Of a DNA stretch of 16,847 bases, positions 1 through 7,598 are shown one piece after another. The first letter of the stretch is position 1, and the number at the start of each line of letters is the position of its first letter. The notes under the pieces were generated by a model. The model saw only the letters and a list, made by a program, of their open reading frames with translations. It had not been told where the DNA came from and did no database searches. Made by a program: the position numbers and the translations under genes. The stretch lies in NCBI GenBank assembly GCA_964583165.1, contig CAZOVK010000052.1:1-16847 (forward strand). Direction: 5' to 3'. Source of the stretch: CAZOVK01 sp964583165. Lineage in GTDB: Bacteria; Bacillota; Clostridia; Lachnospirales; WRAX01.

Positions 1-3000
1 GCCTCCTAGATATGAATTGAATGTTGTCATTGTTGCTGTGAATCACTCCATAATTATACATACTTTTGTAAATTGTGTCAATAGTTGACAGGTCATTTAG
101 CATATGAGTTCTCGCGCAAAGAGTGAGGTATGCCCCTTGCGCCGTTTCGTCCGAAATCTCGCTCGTCAAAAACGCACTTGTCACATGCGGAAAACGCACA
201 GACGCGTAGAAGTTTTTCGGGTTTGTTGCGAACGGTACCCAGTAATAAATAAGATTATCCTCATAATTCGCGGGGAAAAGCTTAGGCATCCATTGATGAC
301 CGTACTTATAAAATCTGTCTTTCCACTCCGCGTTGTGCCACGAAATCTCCGTGTCCGCATTAAAATTCCGCGCTATCTCGTCTTGTATCGCCTTACAGAC
401 GCGCATATTATCTTTGTGCTCATCTTCTGTCACATACCAAAAGTAGCCATACCACAGCGCGCGCGGTAGCCAAAAGCCCTTAAACCACGGTACAATATAG
501 CCTGAAAACTGCTGGTCCCATTCGTGGTGGGGCACGCCGTGATTATCCGTGCAAATATCGGGCAACCACTTGCGCCAAAGATTCGTGAACGCGAGGGCTT
601 CTGTGTGTATTGTGCTGTCATTAAAATAGTCGTATGCAAACTCCTTGCCGAGAGCATTATAGCGCGCAATATGGAGTTGCCACTCGGGGTTAGTCTTCTG
701 CAATTCATAATGTATAGCCGCACCGTCCACGTTCTCCATTGGGATAATCGAAAGGTTCAGTATTTCCGGCAAATCTTTGTATTTCCTATTCGTTAGCAAT
801 TCGCGAATGAGCATGAACGCGCCGTTAGTGCTCGATACCTCATTTGCGTGATGGCGGTTGTTAATCATATGAGAGGGGAGGGCGTTAGTGAGTTTGACGG
901 GCGACACGTACCCTTTCAAATTCGACAGAATCTCAACGGCATAAATCGCACGCCCCTGATAACTCGTCGCCACACGGTAGACATTAAGGCCGCCAACGTG
1001 GCGTAGTTGCTCGATGATGTTTAGGTATTGCTCGTAACCGATAACCTCGTCTTCGAGCATGTCGATGTCGTTGATGTCAATAGGTTCATACTCATCGGGT
1101 TTCTGTGGTGTGAGAGTGATAACCTCTCCCGCTACGTTAAATCGAACCGCGTCAAAGCTCGAAAGCCATTGTGCGTCTTCAAAGAAGTTGTTTTCGGCCA
1201 GTTGAACATAATGGCGCAATGTTTGAACGGCTTCATGCGCGTTCTCTCCCTCAATCACAAATTCAGCCGTCAGCTTATCATCCAATGATATAGAAGAAAG
1301 TCGCGCAGTAACACAAGAGAGCTGTTTTAACTCAATAATCCCATTCGGGGTATCGATATAAGGAGCGTTTCGCAACTGTTTGCGCAGTTCAACTCTAAAT
1401 TTGGGCTTCCCACTTGCCTTTTTGATTATCGGCAGAATCAGCCCGGGCGCATCCCACGCCCTGTCAGCCAGTTCAAGTCCCAAGTTCTTGAAGAAGTCTA
1501 GCCCGACAAAATACAAATCTTCATGAAACGCCGACAATGCGCTAATCATATCCGTGCGACACGACAGTTTGTAATCGGGCTCGCTCGCCTCAATCTCTAA
1601 GCGCAGTTGCGAAAACAACGGTTGGGGGGCATTCGCCATATCATTACAATAATTGTTTTCGATATACTTCCTACATTCGGGCAATACATGCTGTTGGTAA
1701 ATATCCCACATGCGTTCTAAGTCTGTGCAAATGCGTCTGTCAAGGAAGACTTCGCCGTTAATCTTGACGAGAAGCCGCCCTGTTGACGGGTGAACAAGCC
1801 CGAAACCCTTGTAGCTGTCGAGATAATACCGCTCGCCAAAAACAGCCTTATAATCGTCTTCAAAAACGAGTGAGCCACTCGCGTCATAACCCTTGATTAT
1901 GTAAGAAACATCAGCGTCGCCCTCAATAAGCGAAAACGTGATGTCCTCGCGCGGGATATTCAAATTCGCTGACAGAATATCATCCACGGGGTAGAGTTCT
2001 TGTAGTAATCTTACGGGCGCGTCGAGCCACGCGTTTGAGTCGCCCATTTTGCGGCGGTTTTGCGTGGGCGTTGCGCCGTCTTCGTCGTTCCATTGTGTGC
2101 GCCCCTCGGGCAGAAACGGCTTGAACGCAATGTCTACCTTCGCGACATTCAACTTAGCCAATTGCGACATGACAAAATCGGTTATGTAGCTGAAGCCCTG
2201 TTTATACGCGCAAACCACACGAACAGACACATCGGCGGCGTGTTCTCCCAGATGCTCGAGAACCTTCTGCTCAAGGCATTCCCGCGTTTCGCGCTCTTCA
2301 CTCAACACGCCGAGAACTTCAACCCTATCGCCAGGCTTAACCGCGGGAACGACCTCCTCGCGAATAATTCTATCGAAAACATCAGCTTCCCAGTCAATAT
2401 CAAACTCAGTGGTGAACACGGGCACATCTTGAACATATGTATCGATATTCATTGATGATAACTCGTGGTATCGTTGCTTGAGTTGATTTGAAATCAAATC
2501 ATCCTTAGGTTCAAGGCAAAGCGTGCCGCTCATTTCAGGTTTTTTCTCGCGCTCCGCTTCTGCTACAGCCAGTTGCCCCTCGAACGTGCGTGCTTGCGCG
2601 GTTTTCGTGAGATGCTTCTCATAATCACCCAAACTAACTTCATGCAAATGCGGGAAGCACTCCGCGACAAACGCCGATAACTCGATAAGCCCTTCCTCTT
2701 GGCCCTCTAACACAACGACATAACGGTTTTCAGTGCGTTCATCATAGAATCTGACACGGGTTTCTTCCTTAATTATAATGCAGTTACCGCATGTCGGTAT
2801 TTCTTCTAATAATATGGGGTACATAGCGCCGACCGTTTCAAGCCCAAGCCGCGCCGCCATGTTCGCGGCGGTTGTGGCTGTCGCGAGGTTCCAGTTTTCA
2901 ACATAAATATGCGCGTTCAACTTATCGGGCACAAAATCGCCGTCGGTATCGAGCACAAAGCCGCAGTCCTTAAAGATGTCAGTGAGCGCACAACCAGACA

Positions 3001-3373
3001 CAGTTGTTTCAAATGGGGATTCATACTGCGCAATATCAGCGGCGTTGACTTGGAAGTAATATTCATCATCATTGATAATCTCGTCAAAGTAGTCAACAAC
3101 ATGGCGCAAGCAGTGTGAGTATGAATCTTTCCCGAAACGGATGACCATTTCATTACCGTCCATCATGACAATGAACGCGCCCATATCGCAAGCGAGCGGC
3201 CTGATGTACAGATAGTCAGAATCTCCTTCATATATCGATGCATCCAGCAAAACAGGGAAGTCCAGCGCGGCGGCGTGTTGCCCCACGCGTAACGCCAACT
3301 CCACGCACATTTTGAGCGTCAGTTCGGGCGCGTCAGGTTGTGTCAGCAGTTTGATTTTATCGAGTCGTTTCAT
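1..3373 (-). CDS. Large M14-like zinc metallopeptidase, 3' end beyond the window
   Basis: An open frame reads without a stop from the ATG at 3373 to the left edge, about 1124 codons. The start follows AAAGGGGG with 7-nt spacing. The last 330 or so residues look like an M14 (carboxypeptidase A-like) domain. Its entry has the typical form SYQGRAIYAVEI (about 804-815). HANE (H842, E845) gives the HxxE zinc pair, ENVDG (N881) sits at the NPDG-like position, and DNHGVPHHEW supplies the third zinc ligand, H945. FLTSEISDE gives E1072 as the probable catalytic Glu. The N-terminal 780 residues are not recognised; they appear to hold two copies of an alpha/beta unit (about 25-96 and 171-240). I see no signal peptide, so it is probably cytoplasmic. 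M14 enzymes cleave C-terminal or peptidoglycan-type peptide bonds, but the usual Asn-Arg pair that grips the substrate carboxylate is not evident, so the substrate is unknown. It is the last visible gene of the minus-strand block. The M14 assignment is fairly sure; the function is not. Confidence 0.8.
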   Translation of the reverse strand, partial: MKRLDKIKLLTQPDAPELTLKMCVELALRVGQHAAALDFPVLLDASIYEGDSDYLYIRPLACDMGAFIVMMDGNEMVIRFGKDSYSHCLRHVVDYFDEIINDDEYYFQVNAADIAQYESPFETTVSGCALTDIFKDCGFVLDTDGDFVPDKLNAHIYVENWNLATATTAANMAARLGLETVGAMYPILLEEIPTCGNCIIIKEETRVRFYDERTENRYVVVLEGQEEGLIELSAFVAECFPHLHEVSLGDYEKHLTKTAQARTFEGQLAVAEAEREKKPEMSGTLCLEPKDDLISNQLKQRYHELSSMNIDTYVQDVPVFTTEFDIDWEADVFDRIIREEVVPAVKPGDRVEVLGVLSEERETRECLEQKVLEHLGEHAADVSVRVVCAYKQGFSYITDFVMSQLAKLNVAKVDIAFKPFLPEGRTQWNDEDGATPTQNRRKMGDSNAWLDAPVRLLQELYPVDDILSANLNIPREDITFSLIEGDADVSYIIKGYDASGSLVFEDDYKAVFGERYYLDSYKGFGLVHPSTGRLLVKINGEVFLDRRICTDLERMWDIYQQHVLPECRKYIENNYCNDMANAPQPLFSQLRLEIEASEPDYKLSCRTDMISALSAFHEDLYFVGLDFFKNLGLELADRAWDAPGLILPIIKKASGKPKFRVELRKQLRNAPYIDTPNGIIELKQLSCVTARLSSISLDDKLTAEFVIEGENAHEAVQTLRHYVQLAENNFFEDAQWLSSFDAVRFNVAGEVITLTPQKPDEYEPIDINDIDMLEDEVIGYEQYLNIIEQLRHVGGLNVYRVATSYQGRAIYAVEILSNLKGYVSPVKLTNALPSHMINNRHHANEVSSTNGAFMLIRELLTNRKYKDLPEILNLSIIPMENVDGAAIHYELQKTNPEWQLHIARYNALGKEFAYDYFNDSTIHTEALAFTNLWRKWLPDICTDNHGVPHHEWDQQFSGYIVPWFKGFWLPRALWYGYFWYVTEDEHKDNMRVCKAIQDEIARNFNADTEISWHNAEWKDRFYKYGHQWMPKLFPANYEDNLIYYWVPFATNPKNFYASVRFPHVTSAFLTSEISDETAQGAYLTLCARTHMLNDLSTIDTIYKSMYNYGVIHSNNDNIQFISRR

Positions 3374-3418
3374 AGCTCATCCCCCTTTAAGTCTATGCGG
3401 CTTGTTTGTGAATATATT

Positions 3419-4087
3419 CTATCTTACGGTATCGCTGAGGTGATTCACGAAAATAATATCGGGTGGCTCGTGTAGTTCACAAGCGGCGGCGACAGCATAA
3501 CCCGGGAATTTGTGATAAACCCGATACTGAAATGCGCGTTTGTCTATGCTCTGCCTAACATTCACCTTATCACCCGAAAACTCTACATGTATCTTACAAG
3601 GGTCAACGGAAAACCCTGTGCCGATAGCTTTGACAAACGCTTCTTTGACAGCCCAAATTCTACAGAAAATTCGGCTGGTGACAGTGCCGTAAGGGCGCAC
3701 GGCCAGTTTGATTTCATCACCCGTCAAAACACGCCGCGCCAAGCCCTCTCTTATCTCGCGCTCTTGCTGAATGTCTACGCCGCAAGCCCTGTCAGAAACA
3801 TAACAGACAGCATAATTGCCCGAATGTGACAGGCTTAGCTTGAAATGTTCAGAAACGGGTTGACCGCTCTCTTCATATCGAATCTCAAATGGCTGTTTTG
3901 CGTTCGGAAGAACCTGTGTGGCTGCGTATCTCAACAACATCTGCGCCCCAAGTGACTGCACGCGCCTTTCATAATCGTCAAAACCCATAATGCGCTCGCC
4001 GATTTCACGTGGTACAAGTGCGAGCGCACGGTTAAAAGTGCTTAAATCCTTAAAAGCCGTAATATTCGCGGCAAAAATCGAGTTCAT
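3419..4087 (-). CDS. Sfp-type 4'-phosphopantetheinyl transferase
   Basis: The predicted enzyme moves the 4'-phosphopantetheine arm of CoA onto a serine of an acyl, peptidyl or aryl carrier protein. From the ATG at 4087 the protein has 222 residues, normal for the Sfp group (AcpS types are about 120). Diagnostic motifs, numbered from that ATG, are SLSHSGNYAVCYV (about 85-97), GVDIQ (D105) and WAVKEAFVKAIGTGF (W145, K148, E149, K153). D105 and E149 would hold Mg2+. The second acidic residue of GVDIE is Gln here, a change known in other active family members such as the human enzyme. The start is placed at 4087 because GGAGAGG lies 4 nt upstream and the ATG begins 1 nt after the dnaE stop; a TTG further up (4117) would overlap dnaE. 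No PKS or NRPS gene lies in the window, so it may serve fatty-acid ACP or a distant cluster. Confidence 0.9.
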   Translation of the reverse strand: MNSIFAANITAFKDLSTFNRALALVPREIGERIMGFDDYERRVQSLGAQMLLRYAATQVLPNAKQPFEIRYEESGQPVSEHFKLSLSHSGNYAVCYVSDRACGVDIQQEREIREGLARRVLTGDEIKLAVRPYGTVTSRIFCRIWAVKEAFVKAIGTGFSVDPCKIHVEFSGDKVNVRQSIDKRAFQYRVYHKFPGYAVAAACELHEPPDIIFVNHLSDTVR

Positions 4088-4088
4088 T

Positions 4089-7000
4089 CTACCTCTCCAC
4101 AACATTCGCGCGACCAAGCATCTCGCGCAATTTTTCTAACAAAAGCGGCTTTAGGTCAACATTGAACCGTTCCGCGAGCTTTTTCCGCTCTTTCGTGGCT
4201 TCTTCATACACCATAACGGGTGTATTGCCCGGGAAATCAGCCAGAAACTTACACAACGCCTCAATATCGTAAGTCGAAGCAGCGGATAGTTTGAGCCAAA
4301 GCGTGGTATTTGTCGGCTTCTTAGGCGCAACGGGCGTTTGTTCGAGAAACTTAATCTCCTCACAAATTATCGTGGGCGCCTCTTCTTCGCGCACGCTGAT
4401 TCTACCGCGCACAATGACCACTTGATTCTTGATAATGTTACTGCCACACCTCTCGTAGATGTTCGGAAATACTATCACCTCGGCCGTGCCATACAAATCC
4501 TCAATTGTCACAAACGCCATTTGCTTGTTCGACGTTCTCGTGAATTTTATCGAAATGGCGTTAATCAGCCCACCCATGATAACGGGCGTACCGTCTTTGA
4601 GTTTCGCCGTGTTGCCAAACTCATCAGCTTCAACGGCGAAATCACGGCTTGTGGTATTAACGAGCCCCTCCATTGCCTGCATATAATCCTGCAATGGGTG
4701 ACCGCTGATGTAAAGCCCCAAAACATCTTTCTCGCCCTGTAACAACTGTTCCAACGGATATTCCGCTACATCGGGCAAATCATCCGAGTATGTGTCTGCG
4801 GGGGTCAACTCTCCGATGTCAAACAGGCTCACTTGCCCCTGTATGTTGCGCTTTTTCGTCTGCCCAATAGAGTTAATCGCGGCTTCATAGACGCGCATAT
4901 ACTGACTGCGCCGCCCACCCAGACTATCGAATGCGCCCGCCCAAATCAGGCTTTCGAGCGCGCGTTTGTTGATGTCGCCACTACCCATACGGTTCACAAA
5001 CTCGGTCAGACTGTTGAAACGCCCGCCCAGATTGCGGCATGTGACAATGGCATTGACAGTCGGGCGACCAACGTTTTTAATCGCGTTTAAGCCATAGACT
5101 ATCTTCTTGCCCGACACGGTGAACTGCCCATAACCCATATTTATATCGGGCGGCAAAACCTCAATACCCATGTGCTTACTTTCTTGAATATATTCTGCGA
5201 CCTTACTTTCAGAGTCCATAACGCTGGTCATGAGCGCGGCCATGAACTCAATCGGATAATAGACTTTAAGCCATGCCGTCTGATAAGCGATAACCGCATA
5301 AGCGGCCGCGTGTGACTTATTAAACGCGTATTTCGAGAAGTCCGTGATTTCATCGAAAATTTGCTCCGCTATGTTTTGCGGAACGCCGTTTTTGACGCAA
5401 CCGGGCACTTCGTCATTCCCAAATACAAAGTTCTTGCGCTCCTGCGCCATTACGTCTGATTTCTTCTTCGACATAGCACGGCGAACCAAATCAGAACGCG
5501 CTAAGCTAAAACCCGCCAAATCACGTACAATCTGCATGACCTGCTCTTGATAGACGATACAGCCGTAAGTGTTTTTGAGTATCGGTTCAAGTAGCGGGTG
5601 TGTGTAAGTTATCGCGCCGATTGAGCGTTTACCGCGAATATACTTTGGTATAAATTCCATAGGTCCGGGGCGGTACAGCGAAATCCCGGCCGTTAAATCG
5701 TCAATACTGCGCGGTTGCAAGTCCTTCATAAAACTCTTCATGCCCGCCGCTTCAAGCTGGAACACGCCGTCCGTTTTGCCCTGTGCGATAATCTCAAACA
5801 CGCTTTGGTCGGTCAAATCTAATCTGTCTATATCAATGTCAATGCCATGATTCATCTTTATCAACCCGAGCGCGTTGTTGATGACCGTAAGAGTCCTAAG
5901 CCCCAAAAAGTCAATCTTGAGTAACCCGAGTTCTTCAAGCGTGTTCATCGGAAACTGTGTCGTCACCACGCCGTCATTGACATTAAGCGGCACATATTCA
6001 GAAACGGGCAAATCACAAATGACCACGCCCGCCGCATGTGTGCTCGCGTTGCGTGGCAAGCCTTCTATGCGCTTCGCCATGTCGATTAGTTTTTTGACAC
6101 TCTCGTCATTCTGATACGCAGCGGCAAGCTCAGGGCTGACCTCCAGCGCCATGTCCAACGTCATTACCAGCGCGAACGGTATCATCTTCGCCACTTTATC
6201 AACTTCGTTATAACTCATACCGAGCGCGCGCCCACAATCACGGACAGAACCTTTGGCTTTCATGGTGTTGAATGTGATAATCTGCGCCACATGGTCATTG
6301 CCGTACTTGGCGTTCACATAGTCAATAACCTCTTGTCGCCTTTCATAGCAGAAATCTATGTCAATATCGGGCATACTGATGCGCTCTGGGTTCAAGAAAC
6401 GCTCAAACAGCAGGTCATACGCAATTGGGTCGATATTCGTAATGCCCAGCGCGTAACTGACTAGCGAACCCGCCGCCGAACCACGCCCGGGGCCAACGGC
6501 TATATGGTTGTCCTTCGCGTACTTTATAAAATCCCACGTAATAAGGAAGTAGTCTATAAAGCCCATGTTGCTTATGGTGTCCAGCTCATAGTCCATGCGC
6601 TTTATGAGCGCGTCAGAAATGTCCGTATATAGAACGCGCAAACCCTCCAGAACGCGCTCGCGCAAATACGCGAACGCATTTACTCCCTCAGGTAGCTGAA
6701 AACGCGGAAGTTTATAGTTATGAAACTCAAACTCGACATTACAACGCGCCGCAATCAATTCAGTATTTGTTATGGCCTCGGGGTATTCGGGGAACAGCGC
6801 CGCCATCTCCGCGGGTGACTTCAAGAAATACTGCCCGCCCTCGTAAATCATGCGGTTTTCATCGTTCACATTTGTGTTTGTCTGTATACAAATAAGCACG
6901 TCGTGAGCGGCGGCATCCTCGGCGGCTATAAAGTGTATATCGTTAGTGGCAACAAGCCCAATGCCCGTTTCCTCTGCAATACGGACGAGCCCGGGCGTGA

Positions 7001-7559
7001 CGCGGCGTTGTTCGGCTAGACCGTGGTTCTGAATCTCTATAAAAAAGTTGCCCTCGCCGAAAATATCGTTATATAACAGCGCGAGTTCTTTGGCTTCGGC
7101 GTAAGTTGCGTTTAGAAGCGTGCGTGGTACAGCCCCCGACAGACACGCCGATAACCCAATCAGCCCCTCATGATATTCGCGCAACAATTCAATGTCGATA
7201 CGCGGGCGGTAGTAGAACCCTTCCGTAAAGCCGAGCGATACTAGTTTGATAAGGTTCTGATAGCCTGTCTGATTCTCAGCGAGTAACACCAAATGGTTAT
7301 ACGCGCTCTCGTTTGTAGAATTCCCCACCTTCGCGCGGCGGTCACCATGTGTGATATATACCTCACAGCCGATTATGGGCTTAATACCCGCCTTTTTCGC
7401 CGCTTTATAGAAGTCAACCACGCCATACATAACCCCGTGGTCAGTCAGCGCAATTGCGTCCATGCCCAATTCTTTGGTTTTCGCAACCAGTTCGTTTATT
7501 TTCGCCGTGCCGTCCAGCAGGCTATATTCTGAATGCACATGCAAGTGTGTAAATGCCAT
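4089..7559 (-). CDS. dnaE: DNA polymerase III alpha subunit (DnaE)
   Basis: This is the replicative C-family DNA polymerase catalytic subunit, 1156 residues, full length for a DnaE1-like protein. It opens with the PHP domain (HLHVHSEYSLLDG, residues 5-17). Likely metal ligands H7, H9, H41, E66, H89, C139, D207 and H209 all seem present, unlike the degenerate PHP of E. coli. The polymerase core has GPGRGSAAGSLVSYALGI (356-373), PDIDIDF with catalytic D398 and D400, and KIDFLGL with D550. A helix-hairpin-helix region follows near 820-840, then QVSLF (about 909-913), which fits the internal beta-clamp binding consensus. An OB fold lies near 990-1060, and the C-terminal tail extends to 1156. The start is an ATG after GGTGAT. 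The gene lies 39 nt after the M20 hydrolase with a GC-rich hairpin in the gap, and stops 1 nt before the PPTase. Firmicutes usually also carry PolC; whether this DnaE is the main or the accessory polymerase cannot be told here. Confidence 0.98.
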   Translation of the reverse strand: MAFTHLHVHSEYSLLDGTAKINELVAKTKELGMDAIALTDHGVMYGVVDFYKAAKKAGIKPIIGCEVYITHGDRRAKVGNSTNESAYNHLVLLAENQTGYQNLIKLVSLGFTEGFYYRPRIDIELLREYHEGLIGLSACLSGAVPRTLLNATYAEAKELALLYNDIFGEGNFFIEIQNHGLAEQRRVTPGLVRIAEETGIGLVATNDIHFIAAEDAAAHDVLICIQTNTNVNDENRMIYEGGQYFLKSPAEMAALFPEYPEAITNTELIAARCNVEFEFHNYKLPRFQLPEGVNAFAYLRERVLEGLRVLYTDISDALIKRMDYELDTISNMGFIDYFLITWDFIKYAKDNHIAVGPGRGSAAGSLVSYALGITNIDPIAYDLLFERFLNPERISMPDIDIDFCYERRQEVIDYVNAKYGNDHVAQIITFNTMKAKGSVRDCGRALGMSYNEVDKVAKMIPFALVMTLDMALEVSPELAAAYQNDESVKKLIDMAKRIEGLPRNASTHAAGVVICDLPVSEYVPLNVNDGVVTTQFPMNTLEELGLLKIDFLGLRTLTVINNALGLIKMNHGIDIDIDRLDLTDQSVFEIIAQGKTDGVFQLEAAGMKSFMKDLQPRSIDDLTAGISLYRPGPMEFIPKYIRGKRSIGAITYTHPLLEPILKNTYGCIVYQEQVMQIVRDLAGFSLARSDLVRRAMSKKKSDVMAQERKNFVFGNDEVPGCVKNGVPQNIAEQIFDEITDFSKYAFNKSHAAAYAVIAYQTAWLKVYYPIEFMAALMTSVMDSESKVAEYIQESKHMGIEVLPPDINMGYGQFTVSGKKIVYGLNAIKNVGRPTVNAIVTCRNLGGRFNSLTEFVNRMGSGDINKRALESLIWAGAFDSLGGRRSQYMRVYEAAINSIGQTKKRNIQGQVSLFDIGELTPADTYSDDLPDVAEYPLEQLLQGEKDVLGLYISGHPLQDYMQAMEGLVNTTSRDFAVEADEFGNTAKLKDGTPVIMGGLINAISIKFTRTSNKQMAFVTIEDLYGTAEVIVFPNIYERCGSNIIKNQVVIVRGRISVREEEAPTIICEEIKFLEQTPVAPKKPTNTTLWLKLSAASTYDIEALCKFLADFPGNTPVMVYEEATKERKKLAERFNVDLKPLLLEKLREMLGRANVVER
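4092..4098 (-). promoter_or_regulatory. Ribosome binding site that fixes the PPTase start
   Basis: On the minus strand GGAGAGG is followed by TAGA and the ATG at 4087. It lies inside the last codons of dnaE, so the two genes are probably translationally coupled. No comparable site precedes the upstream TTG at 4117. Confidence 0.75.
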
Positions 7560-7572
7560 AAAATCACCAAGA

Positions 7573-7590
7573 GGGGCGCAAACGCGCCCC
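7573..7590. terminator. Perfect GC-rich hairpin between the M20 gene and dnaE
   Basis: GGGGCGC (7573-7579) and GCGCCCC (7584-7590) form a 7-bp all-G/C stem with a 4-nt loop. On the plus strand it is followed by GAATTTTTCT, the layout of a rho-independent terminator, but no plus-strand gene is evident here. On the minus strand, in which the flanking genes read, the tail is TCTTGGTGATTT without a T run, and the stem ends about 13 nt before the dnaE ATG. It could limit antisense transcription, define an mRNA 3' end, or modulate dnaE translation. Confidence 0.6.
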
Positions 7591-7598
7591 GAATTTTT

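Noticed and set aside
104..3118. Plus-strand open frames opposite the M14-like gene, such as 104-469 and 2060-2455
   Set aside because: They lie wholly antisense to a continuous coding frame with clear M14 motifs, have no convincing ribosome binding sites and encode no recognisable domain.
2917..3153. Minus-strand frame inside the M14-like gene
   Set aside because: It is in a different frame from the long reading frame and has no domain or start signal.
3378..3380. ATG just before the M14-like start
   Set aside because: It is out of frame, too close to the GGGGG ribosome binding site, and ends after a few codons.
4088..4117. Upstream TTG start for the PPTase
   Set aside because: It overlaps the end of dnaE, has no ribosome binding site, and adds ten residues outside the normal family N-terminus.
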